32,326 nucleotides of DNA from Desulfurococcales archaeon (GTDB lineage: Archaea; Thermoproteota; Thermoprotei_A; Sulfolobales; Desulfurococcaceae), in the NCBI GenBank assembly GCA_021163115.1, contig JAGGXK010000043.1:1-32326 (forward strand), read 5' to 3'. The notes below the pieces were generated by a model, which saw only the letters and a program-made list of their open reading frames with translations, did not search any database and was not told the origin of the DNA. The position numbers and the translations under genes are program-made. Below are positions 17,590 to 25,194 of this stretch, piece after piece (position 1 is the stretch's first letter; each line of letters starts with the position of its first letter).

Positions 17590-18243
17590 TCACCTCCAGG
17601 ATACAGGGGAGTACATGGATTTTAATTGAGAGACAGAGGGTGTAGGAGGCTTTGGCTTAGGAAGCTCTACAGGCTTCATATAGACTATTCCTGGCACAGG
17701 CATTCCTGTAATCATTTCCTTAGCCTTCTCCTCAGCAACCATTGCCAGGAGATCCTCTAGCCTACCATACTTTAATGCACCAGTTGGACATGCTTCTACA
17801 CAAGCTGGCAGCCTCCCCTCTCTAATCCTGTCTATACAGAAATCACACTTTACAATAGTCTTTGTATCCGGGTTGTATCTTGGGTGGCCGAAGGGGCATG
17901 CTAGCGTACACATTAAGCAACCAATACACTTTCCTGGATCAAGAATTACAAAACCCTCAGGACTTCTGTAAAGAGCCTTTGTTGGACATACATTCATACA
18001 TGGTGCATCCTTACAGTGCTGGCACCTCATGGGAACATATAGTAGGTTATCAACAGTTACAACCCTAATCCTTGGATGAGGCCTTGGTTTCTCAAGAACA
18101 AGGCTAAATATACTCTTACCCATTGAATGCTCTATGGCACAAGCTAGCTCGCATGAACGGCATCCAGTACATTTAACGGGATCAATAAATATTACTTTCT
18201 CATCAATAACCCTAACTGGCTCTGCAATGGCCGTAGAAATCAC
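17590..18243 (-). CDS. cooF: CODH-associated iron-sulfur protein CooF
   Basis: This 217-residue ferredoxin-like protein has four [4Fe-4S] motifs: C25-x2-C-x2-C-x3-C at the start (CTGCRSCELAC), then MRCQHCKDAPCMNVCP, CIGCLMCTLACPFGHP, and CDFCIDRIREGRLPACVEACP. It is of the HycB/DmsB/CooF type. It carries electrons from CooS to the hydrogenase. A Pro-rich tail (KPKPPTPSVS) closes the protein. First gene of the operon. GTG 18243 is only a few bases downstream of the predicted transcription start, so the transcript may be near-leaderless. Confidence 0.95.
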   Translation of the reverse strand: MISTAIAEPVRVIDEKVIFIDPVKCTGCRSCELACAIEHSMGKSIFSLVLEKPRPHPRIRVVTVDNLLYVPMRCQHCKDAPCMNVCPTKALYRSPEGFVILDPGKCIGCLMCTLACPFGHPRYNPDTKTIVKCDFCIDRIREGRLPACVEACPTGALKYGRLEDLLAMVAEEKAKEMITGMPVPGIVYMKPVELPKPKPPTPSVSQLKSMYSPVSWR

Positions 18244-18271
18244 CCCAAGAAATAATTCAAGAGATTATTAG

Positions 18272-18280
18272 TTATAATAA
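18272..18280 (-). promoter_or_regulatory. TATA box of the coo operon
   Basis: On the minus strand TTATTATAA lies about 26 bases before a predicted start site near 18250, seven bases upstream of the cooF GTG. It is the only good TATA box in the 88-base cooF-corR gap, so the entire operon down to mnhD probably reads from here. Confidence 0.6.
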
Positions 18281-18285
18281 GGCCT

Positions 18286-18326
18286 CGTATTCGAGAAATG
18301 GAATACCTTCCAAGATACCGTATTCG
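18286..18326. promoter_or_regulatory. candidate CO-regulator operator, three GTATTC/GAATAC boxes
   Basis: CGTATTCG occurs at 18286-18293 and again at 18319-18326, 33 bases apart (about three helical turns). Midway is GGAATACCTTCC (18300-18311), whose GAATAC is the inverse of the same hexamer. The array is immediately upstream of the coo TATA box, the position expected for an archaeal activator, and directly beyond the 3' end of the regulator gene. Confidence 0.55.
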
Positions 18327-18331
18327 CATCA

Positions 18332-19477
18332 CTACCGCGATAACTTGAACTCTAGTGACTCGTTTTTAAGAAGTGCTTCAAATACTATATCCCTATACCT
18401 TCTATATTTTTTAAGTATCTTCTCTCCTTCTTCACTAAGTACTGTAAATCCTCGGTCTGCTCCACCACGTCTAGTAATAAGCAGTTTTACACCAAGCTCT
18501 TTTTCAAGACTACGGATCCTCTCTAGATATGTTGATGGGGGGTATCCTAGGAGTTTACATGCCATTGTAAACGATTTTACCTGAGATATAACTTCCAGCA
18601 ACAATAATATATCCTGGGATATGGTTTTTCCATTAGGTGTTGATAGGGAGATCTCTATTCTTGGTACAAGCTCTGTGCTTGAGCAGATTATTGGGCAATG
18701 ACTATACATTATTTTCCTAATAGTATTGATAGTGATTTCCTCTTCTCCTACGTTAACATATTCTCTGCTTAAGGGGCATTTCCATAGTCTTCCAAAGGGG
18801 TCAATATATATCTTCCTACAAATAGGGTCCCTAGGCTTAGATAATGCTGTTACAGCATATTTTCCTACAAACACTATTGATGCCCTATATCCATAGAGAT
18901 AGCCGTAGGAGAGACCTGTTTCAAACCCTCTCTTCTGAAAAATTCTTGCCGGATCAATATACTTGTTTGTTGAATACAGATATTCACCAATTCTTACCCT
19001 AAGTCCATACTCCTTCACAGTCTTTATTATTGATAGAGAGTTCTCTACATCAGTTTCTCTCCCTGTAAAAGGTATGTATATGGCTAGTCTATCATAGCCA
19101 TTGCTTATTAGGGATCTAATATAGTACTCATTTAATGTAAAATCCTTTTTTGTAGGAGTAATTAGTGCTAACTCATCAATGTATTCTAGGATATTCTTAT
19201 CAATATCATCTAGGGTATTTATTGGTGCAAAGACATAGAGCCTCCTAGTATAGAGCTTGATCCTCTTAATCACATACTCTATCTTAGGATGATTAAATGG
19301 GTGTGGACATAGTATGGTTGTTTCATCAAATCTATAGTCTCCAAGGACTCCAAGAATCTTATCTAGTATATTTATTGAGAGGACTTCTATAGAGCTATAT
19401 AGAGTTCCGAAGGGGCATCCAATACAGCCTCCTCTACAGCCACTTACTGGCCTTACTAGTAAAGTAGACCAGCCCAA
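18332..19477 (-). CDS. CorR-like CO regulator: radical-SAM/SPASM-like domain plus LysR/ModE HTH
   Basis: This is a 381-residue two-part protein. The N-terminus has C14-x3-C18-x2-C21 (SGCRGGCIGCPFG), the radical-SAM cluster spacing, followed by a region of alternating strands and helices fitting a partial TIM barrel. Around residue 225 a SPASM-like stretch (ICRKIYIDPFGRLWKCPLS) supplies further cysteines, with more at CPIICS. Residues 283-365 form a winged helix of LysR/ModE type (FTMACKLLGYPPSTYLERIRSLEKELGVKL, then RRGGADRGFTVLSEEG). Known precedent: in Thermococcus onnurineus the CorQ/CorR pair (V4R protein plus LysR-type HTH protein) activates the CODH operon. The position next to cooF and a V4R gene fits that role. 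The N-terminal reading is my inference. Start TTG 19477. Confidence 0.75.
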   Translation of the reverse strand: MGWSTLLVRPVSGCRGGCIGCPFGTLYSSIEVLSINILDKILGVLGDYRFDETTILCPHPFNHPKIEYVIKRIKLYTRRLYVFAPINTLDDIDKNILEYIDELALITPTKKDFTLNEYYIRSLISNGYDRLAIYIPFTGRETDVENSLSIIKTVKEYGLRVRIGEYLYSTNKYIDPARIFQKRGFETGLSYGYLYGYRASIVFVGKYAVTALSKPRDPICRKIYIDPFGRLWKCPLSREYVNVGEEEITINTIRKIMYSHCPIICSSTELVPRIEISLSTPNGKTISQDILLLLEVISQVKSFTMACKLLGYPPSTYLERIRSLEKELGVKLLITRRGGADRGFTVLSEEGEKILKKYRRYRDIVFEALLKNESLEFKLSR

Positions 19478-19498
19478 TCTGGATCAATGCCTCTTGTT

Positions 19499-20143
19499 TT
19501 ATTCAAAGTATGTTTCAAAGCCGCAGAAAGAATATCCTAGACCCCAGCAATATTTCTCCCTGGTAGTATTCTTCCCTATAAGTTGCTCCAACACCCCCTC
19601 TATAACACCTGCTTCAAAATCACACATTGGTATACCTACAGCCTCCATCCCTGAACAACTCATACATTCATAAATGTTTATCCTCATCCTATTGGTTGAC
19701 TCATTTTCTAGATCAAGCAATCCTATTCTTTGTGCAATAAAGACGTGTGGTAGATCATCTATAGATCTTATAATACTTTTTTCAACAAGCATTCTTCCAA
19801 GATTATATCCTGAAGCCTTCATTACAACAGCTTTTAGTGCTGGACTATACCTCATCATGTCGTAGACTATCGTTCTGTAGGTTCTAATATATATTGGGTC
19901 ATTTCTATCAAGTCCTACGAAGAAGGGTCTCCTAGTACTTGTTAAATAGGATTTCTTAAGCCTACATCTATGGGGGATTCTTTTCTCACCTATTACTCTA
20001 TTATTCTCTTCCTCTAGAGCTATTCTCCTCCAGTTCCTTATAGCTCTATAAGCATTTGCATAATGCTCTCTAGCCTCCTTTAATACAACCGGATCAATGT
20101 TTTCCAGAAACAATTTCTTCAAAGACAACTCTAGGTAACCCAT
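19499..20143 (-). CDS. CorQ-like V4R-domain protein
   Basis: This 214-residue protein has a C-terminal V4R (4-vinyl reductase) domain from about residue 95. The closing part contains five cysteines, C160, C163, C174, C199 and C207, in the arrangement YECMSCSG, MCDFEAGVIEGVLEQ and YCWGLGYSFCGFE. V4R domains bind small hydrophobic ligands and often carry metal-binding cysteines. The N-terminal 60 residues are helical and basic. It is the first gene of a two-gene unit with the CorR-like gene (21-base gap), and a perfect 9-bp palindrome sits directly upstream of its ATG. The likely job is to sense CO or the redox state for the DNA-binding partner. Confidence 0.75.
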   Translation of the reverse strand: MGYLELSLKKLFLENIDPVVLKEAREHYANAYRAIRNWRRIALEEENNRVIGEKRIPHRCRLKKSYLTSTRRPFFVGLDRNDPIYIRTYRTIVYDMMRYSPALKAVVMKASGYNLGRMLVEKSIIRSIDDLPHVFIAQRIGLLDLENESTNRMRINIYECMSCSGMEAVGIPMCDFEAGVIEGVLEQLIGKNTTREKYCWGLGYSFCGFETYFE

Positions 20144-20147
20144 ATAA

Positions 20148-20173
20148 CTTATCTAGATAATATGCTAGATAAG
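20148..20173. promoter_or_regulatory. palindromic operator at the corQ-like promoter
   Basis: CTTATCTAG (20148-20156) and CTAGATAAG (20165-20173) are exact inverse copies separated by eight bases. They lie 5-30 bases upstream of the corQ-like ATG and therefore over the start-site/TATA region. A bound protein here would repress, so autoregulation is a natural guess. Confidence 0.5.
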
Positions 20174-20237
20174 CCTTATTACATCACAATAATTGATCTA
20201 GAGCGGATACGTCAGGCATAGCTTTCTAACTAGGTTA

Positions 20238-20262
20238 GTCTAGGAAATACCTATTTCTAGAC
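20238..20262. promoter_or_regulatory. near-perfect palindrome in the divergent intergenic region
   Basis: GTCTA-g-GAAATA-cc-TATTTC-TAGAC is symmetrical except for one unpaired G. It lies about 30 bases upstream of the TTG of the 250-residue ORF and has a different sequence from the corQ-proximal palindrome, so it is probably the operator of the divergent gene. Confidence 0.45.
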
Positions 20263-20293
20263 AATAGTAGCTATCTAATTATGGGTAGAGAGA

Positions 20294-21046
20294 TTGGGCT
20301 CTATACTAGGCTATTTTGTAGCTACAGTTAAAAATCTTCGTGGCGTAGTCTTAGTTGATTCTTCTGACAAAAATGCTGTTGAAAAGATTAGCTGGCTTAT
20401 AAAGAGGTTTAGATATAGAAACCTTGGCATACCCCCCTCACTATATTCTAAAGGGGATCTTAAGAAGTATTTCTCTAAAGGCCCCTTTATAGAACTAGTA
20501 TATCCTATCAATAGTATTAGATCCTTTGTTGAGAAGCTATGGAATATAACAGGTTATCCTCTAGAACTTATTGAATCACTTGTTTTATCATCAACATATG
20601 TATCACCATTACTTATTGCTGGATCAGAGTATATCAGGTTGCTTGAAAATATAGCCTACACGTCTATACAGGTTTGTAGGGAGCTAAGCAATAATGAGTG
20701 GAAACTTCACTTAAGGATAGCAGACTACACTATACTAGATATGTACAGAGAAAACATTGGTGAAGCAGTAGATGTTATAAAATATTTAAAAGGAAATAAA
20801 TGGAGGTCTATCAAAGAAGTTCTTGATAATAGGAGGAAGAGGGTTGAGAAAGACACTAAGAGGTACTGGAGAATAGTGTGTAAGAATAAAGAGGGTCCTC
20901 TAAAGAAGTTCCTACTATATATAGATCTACTGAATTTGCTTGTAGAGTTATTTAGGAGAGGATTGTTTAAACTAGAGGATCTTAGAGATGATTATAGTAT
21001 AGCCTTATCAATAGTTCCAGCTGTAAATATAAATTTGATGATATAG
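20294..21046 (+). CDS. unrecognised 250-residue protein
   Basis: I do not recognise a family. The first third contains short strands (LRGVVLVDSSD, FIELVYPINS). The rest is predicted mostly helical and very basic, with a Lys/Arg-rich middle (NRRKRVEKDTKRYWRIVCKNK) and amphipathic Leu-rich helices toward the end (LLYIDLLNLLVELFRRGLF). No signal peptide or clear membrane helix is visible, and there are two cysteines. The start is taken as TTG 20294, since no ATG exists near the N-terminus; the ATG at 20281 is in another frame that closes quickly. It is divergent from the CO regulators and 74 bases upstream of nikR on the same strand, so it may act in CO or nickel control. No function is claimed. 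Confidence 0.6.
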   Translation: MGSILGYFVATVKNLRGVVLVDSSDKNAVEKISWLIKRFRYRNLGIPPSLYSKGDLKKYFSKGPFIELVYPINSIRSFVEKLWNITGYPLELIESLVLSSTYVSPLLIAGSEYIRLLENIAYTSIQVCRELSNNEWKLHLRIADYTILDMYRENIGEAVDVIKYLKGNKWRSIKEVLDNRRKRVEKDTKRYWRIVCKNKEGPLKKFLLYIDLLNLLVELFRRGLFKLEDLRDDYSIALSIVPAVNINLMI

Positions 21047-21077
21047 CTATTGCTATTAAACATTGTTAAAGCACTGG

Positions 21078-21089
21078 TTTCTTAAGAAA
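21078..21089. promoter_or_regulatory. palindrome abutting the nikR TATA box
   Basis: TTTCTTAAGAAA is a perfect 12-base palindrome. It is followed by AATATTTAG, a good TATA candidate about 30 bases before the nikR ATG. A regulator bound here would overlap the BRE/TFB site. The palindrome is short and AT-rich, so chance is possible. Confidence 0.3.
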
Positions 21090-21120
21090 AATATTTAGTT
21101 ATTATAGAGTGTAGTTTTCT

Positions 21121-21537
21121 ATGGGGTTGATATTGGTTAAAAGAACAAAGTTTGGGGTATATGTTCCAGAGGATCTACTATCTGATCTTAATGAGTGTAT
21201 GAAAGCTATTGGTATAAAGAGTAAATCCAAGCTTATCCAAGAAGCTCTCCGCTTATTTATTACTGAGCATAGATGGAGAACTGCAGGAGAAGCTGTTGGA
21301 ATTATAGGTGTTGTATATGATCATGAGAAGGGCCATGTTGATGAAGAACTAACTGATATACAGCACCAATACCTTGATATAATAATTGCTACACTTCATA
21401 TACATCTCGATGAAAAGAGATGTATGCTTGCCATAGTTGTTAGAGGGGATACTGAGAGGCTTAAAAGCCTGCTTGGCGACATACATAGGATCAAGGGGAT
21501 CATGATAGCCCGACCGCTCTTACTGGATATAAAGTAG
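21121..21537 (+). CDS. nikR: nickel-responsive regulator NikR
   Basis: This 138-residue ribbon-helix-helix/ACT-fold regulator binds Ni(II) and controls nickel uptake genes. The N-terminal RHH (KRTKFGVYVPEDLLSDLNECM) binds DNA. The ACT-like C-domain holds the nickel site, and all four E. coli-type ligands are present with identical spacing: H82, H93, H95 and C101 (LTDIQHQY, LHIHLDEKRC). It lies 5' to 3' on the plus strand after the unknown ORF. The genomic link to a Ni-CODH and a [NiFe] hydrogenase suggests it controls nickel supply for these enzymes. Its own targets are not visible in the window, as no nickel transporter gene is present. Confidence 0.93.
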   Translation: MGLILVKRTKFGVYVPEDLLSDLNECMKAIGIKSKSKLIQEALRLFITEHRWRTAGEAVGIIGVVYDHEKGHVDEELTDIQHQYLDIIIATLHIHLDEKRCMLAIVVRGDTERLKSLLGDIHRIKGIMIARPLLLDIK

Positions 21538-21629
21538 TTGCAATAATGGAGTGTTATTTACTATATGGTTGCATAATGTATGTTATAAAATATAGTATAA
21601 CAGTGTTATGGTTAGGAAGGTGCCTTCCT

Positions 21630-22063
21630 ATGAGTGAAAATATTTTTACATTTGAAGCTAAAGCCTATTTATCTAAGGAATTAAGGTGGATATATCGATA
21701 AGGAAACACAAACTTGTAGCAGATGAACCTCCAGAAATTGGTGGAAGGGATCTAGGCCCTAATCCTATAGAGCTACTACTAGCGTCAGTTGCTAGCTGCC
21801 TCTCTATGGTTATTAAGATGTATGCTGAGGATAGAGGTATAAAAGTTAATAAGATTGAAGTAAAAGCTGTTGGATCACTTGATATACGTGGCCTCATGGG
21901 TGAAGATGTTAAACCAGATCTTCAGTCTATAGATCTAGAGGTAGTTATTGATAGTCCTGCATCAAGGAAGGAGTTGTTAAAGCTATTAGATATAGTTGAA
22001 AAACACTGCCCTGTGGCTGATACGTTAAAAAGTGCTACGCCTGTTAAAATAGTGTTAAAATAA
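21630..22063 (+). pseudogene. OsmC/Ohr-family protein with N-terminal frameshift
   Basis: The family normally reduces organic peroxides through two cysteines. ATG 21630 has an AAGGTG site and reads MSENIFTFEAKAYLS, then needs one extra base near 21672-21676 (A-run in TCTAAGGA) to continue as KGIKVDISIRKHKLVADEPPEIGG, the expected OsmC N-terminus. In the actual frame it stops at 21699-21701. The listed ORF starts at GTG 21686 and would lack the first strand. Both conserved cysteines are present (ASVASCLS and EKHCPVAD), so the body of the gene is intact. It may be a fresh pseudogene, a sequencing error, or a gene read from the internal GTG or by frameshifting. Confidence 0.7.
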
Positions 22064-22105
22064 TAAAAACATGGTTGTTATACAAACTGGGAAGTTTTGA
22101 AAACA

Positions 22106-23572
22106 TCATAGCTTTTTCTTTGTTCTTAGAATTGATACTACTATAAACACTATTAGCCCGAGTAGTAGAGCTGGTGGTGCTGCTATGTATATTGAGTCCC
22201 ATATAGCCCACTCTAGTTCCTCTTCTACTGCTAGGGTCTGGGGTAGAGTATACAGTATTAGAGCTATCCATGACACTATACTTACCGCTATACCTGCTAA
22301 TGCTCCTTCTCTGGCTGCTTTCTTCCAGTATATTCCTGGGATAAATGGTATGCCCTGCACCATTAGTATTAGCTCCCAGCTTAGGTTCATTAGGAAGTAG
22401 ATGGTCTTTGTATATAGTGCAATATATAGGCTCACTAGCGTAAATACTGGGACAAGGATCTTTGCTAGCAGTAGCCTTGTCTTCTCACCTACATCCCTCT
22501 TGATCATTGGAAGCAGGTTCTTTACAACTATTGTTGAAGGTATAAGCATTGCACTATCAGCACTACTCATCAGGGCTGCAAGCAGTCCTATAGTGAATAC
22601 TATGAATGGTATGGTTGGCAACAACTCCTTACCTAGTAGTGGTAGGATCGAATCCGGGTTATCTATCTCGGGTATAATTATTCTTCCAAGAATCCCTGTG
22701 GTTGCTGGTATAAGCCCTAGTAATATATAGGTTAAGCCTGCTGCTAGTGAAGCATTTCTTGCCACACCCTCGTTTCTAGCTGATAACGCTCTCTGAACAA
22801 GATCCTGGCACGAGAGGCTGCCGATACCTTGGACAAGCCATGATGATATATAGAATGCAGCCCCTATTAAACCAAAGTATCCTAGATAACCCCATCCAGG
22901 CTGAGGCAGTATTGAGAAATCATCCATAGATACCATATCTGATGCTAGCACTGCATCAAACCCTCCTGCAGCATTGATTACTGCTGGGAACAGTATCAGT
23001 ATACCTATTATCAATAATATTGTCTGGATGAAGTCTGTATAGGCTACACTCCACATACTACCAAGCATCGTATATACTATGGTGACCGCTACTCCAAGCA
23101 ATAATCCCTGTTCATAGGGTATTCCAAGGAATACATTGAATATATAGCCAAAGGATACTAGTAGGCTACCCATCCACCCCATATACGCTATAACCTGGAT
23201 AATAGTTGATAACGCCTCCATCTCTCTCCCATACCTGTCTCTAAAGAAATCTGATATGGTCATATACCCCATTTTCCTCAAGGTTTTTGCAAAGAATAAT
23301 CCAAACAACAGTATACATACACCAGCACCAATAGGATCCATTATTACGCCACGGTATCCATAGAGATATGCCATTGATGCACCTCCAATAGCTAGCCCCG
23401 TGCCAAACCATGTAGCAAGTATTGTACCATAGGTTAGTGGGAACCCCAGTCTCCTCCCTGCAACAATGTAGTCTGCAAGCCCCTTGATCTTCTTTGATGC
23501 AATATATCCTATGACTAGGGTTGAAGCCATATAGACCATGGTTGCGGCTAGGGCTAGGGAAACCTTATCCAT
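22106..23572 (-). CDS. SSS-family sodium/solute symporter
   Basis: This 488-residue protein has about 13 membrane helices and belongs to the solute:sodium symporter (SSSF, LeuT-fold) family. Indicators are the first-helix unit followed by KIKGLADYIVAGRRLGFPLTYG, the GGASMAYLYGYRG segment, and AYTDFIQTILLIIGILILFP typical of SSS helix 6-7. The Na+-site region LMSSADSAMLIPSTIV corresponds to the family's aalMSTaDS motif. The ATG overlaps by eight bases the end of the broken hisD-like gene, so the two formed one operon and the transported compound may have been the substrate of that enzyme. The short charged C-terminus RTKKKL is cytoplasmic. Convergent with osmC. Confidence 0.88.
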   Translation of the reverse strand: MDKVSLALAATMVYMASTLVIGYIASKKIKGLADYIVAGRRLGFPLTYGTILATWFGTGLAIGGASMAYLYGYRGVIMDPIGAGVCILLFGLFFAKTLRKMGYMTISDFFRDRYGREMEALSTIIQVIAYMGWMGSLLVSFGYIFNVFLGIPYEQGLLLGVAVTIVYTMLGSMWSVAYTDFIQTILLIIGILILFPAVINAAGGFDAVLASDMVSMDDFSILPQPGWGYLGYFGLIGAAFYISSWLVQGIGSLSCQDLVQRALSARNEGVARNASLAAGLTYILLGLIPATTGILGRIIIPEIDNPDSILPLLGKELLPTIPFIVFTIGLLAALMSSADSAMLIPSTIVVKNLLPMIKRDVGEKTRLLLAKILVPVFTLVSLYIALYTKTIYFLMNLSWELILMVQGIPFIPGIYWKKAAREGALAGIAVSIVSWIALILYTLPQTLAVEEELEWAIWDSIYIAAPPALLLGLIVFIVVSILRTKKKL

Positions 23573-24900
23573 CTAGTTCACCTCCTTTGATCCTCTTAAG
23601 CCTCTCATCAATAGAGAGGGCGTGAAACAAAAACCCCTCATACATAGCTAGATCTATGGCATAACGGGCTATCCGGGGAAGCCCCCTAGATGTAACGTAC
23701 TGGATGTCAATGAGTTTTATGTAATCGTATACACTTAGTCCTCCACGCTTCCTAGCCCAACCCATTGTAGGAAGGACGTGGTTTGTCCCAATAACATAAT
23801 CTCCCAGCGCAACGCCTGTGTATTTACCAATAAATATTGATCCAGCGTTTCTTATCCTAGCAATAATATCCCATAAAGCCTCGTCTCTAACCATGATCTC
23901 TAAGTGTTCTGGAGCATAATTGTTAACAAAATCAATTGCTTCATCATAAGTGTCTGCCACCAGTATACAGCTATTGTTTCTTAGGGAACTAGACAGTATA
24001 TCCCTTCTACCGCTCCCTCTACATATTTTTCAATGAACTCTTTAACCCGTATAACTAGCTCTGGGGAAGTTGTTACAAGAACAGCTGATGCAGTATAATC
24101 GTGCTCAGCCTGAGCAAGCATATCCAATGCTATAAACTCTGGATCACCGGTTTCATCAGCTAGTACAAGGATCTCTGTAGGCCCAGCTATAAAGTCTATA
24201 CATGTATCCTTCTGAATAACAAGTTTTGCAGCAGAAGCCCATGCTCCTCCAGGGCCAATGATTTTTCAACCCTGGCTATAGATTCTGTACCATAAGCTAG
24301 AGCTGCAACAGCATGGGCTCCACCAATCCTATAGATCTCTCTTACACCAGCTATATCGAGGGCTACAAGAATACCTGGGTCAATTGCCCCGTTTCTACTC
24401 GGGGGTGTTGCAGCAGATATCCACGGTGCACCAGCAACTCTAGCTGGAGCAATAGTCATTAATGCTGAGGAGGGATACGGTGCCTTTCCTCCGGGAACAT
24501 ATACTCCAACCCTATCAAGGGGTCTCCGGGCTGACCAGCATATGCTCCAGGCTCTATCTCAACAAGCCATTGATACCTTGGTAGCTGCTCTCTGTGATAT
24601 CTAAGTATGTTATCCCAGGCCTTCTCTAGAGACTCAACTATCCTATCATCAACTTTATTGTAGGCTTCCTCAATCTCCTCTCTCTAAACCTTGATAGGGG
24701 TTTCTCTACTAATTTTATAAAATTCTTCATAGAAGTCACGGATAGCTTCATCTCCTCTGCTGCGGATATCATTAACTATATCCATAACCTTATCAAGAAT
24801 TTCTTCAAGCAATACATGTCTGTTAAACAGGCTATATTTATCGTTATTAGTGAGCTCAGAAAGCTTCTTTACCTGGATAAATTCCTGGGCGAACCAACTC
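23565..24900 (-). pseudogene. hisD: decayed histidinol dehydrogenase-like gene
   Basis: HisD homology is spread over several frames. RSRGDEAIRDFYEEFYKIS at about 24740-24800 is followed by an in-frame TAG, then REEIEEAYNKVDDRIVESL and EPGAYAGQ. A frameshift leads to [33 protein letters not shown] (family [12 protein letters not shown]), then another near 24260 before [14 protein letters not shown] and DFIAGPTEILVLADE. A further shift near 24000 leads to the 23565-23960 ORF with APEHLEIM. At least four lesions are present, so the enzyme is lost. No other histidine genes are nearby; the parent may have been a HisD paralogue acting on a compound imported by the overlapping SSS transporter. An upstream TATA (GTATAAAAG on the minus strand near 25058) may be its old promoter. 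Confidence 0.85.
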
Positions 24901-25194
24901 CCCCCATTCCTCCTCTATATTAGAACCCTGCTGATCTATTCTACCTAGATAACAGTGTTCTCTAGTAGTATAGGGTATAGAATTGTTTCTTAGAATAGGA
25001 TGAGTTATGGAGACGTACTTAGTGAACCATAACACCCCGCCAAGGGATATGCAGAACTTTTATACTGGATATATAAGTTTTTTCCCACTATAGTAGGATG
25101 ATATATGAAACAAAGTTTATGTACAACATAACTGTTTTATTACAATGACTTACTTATCAACACTAATAGTAGGTATCTATGGGTAGGGGGCTAG

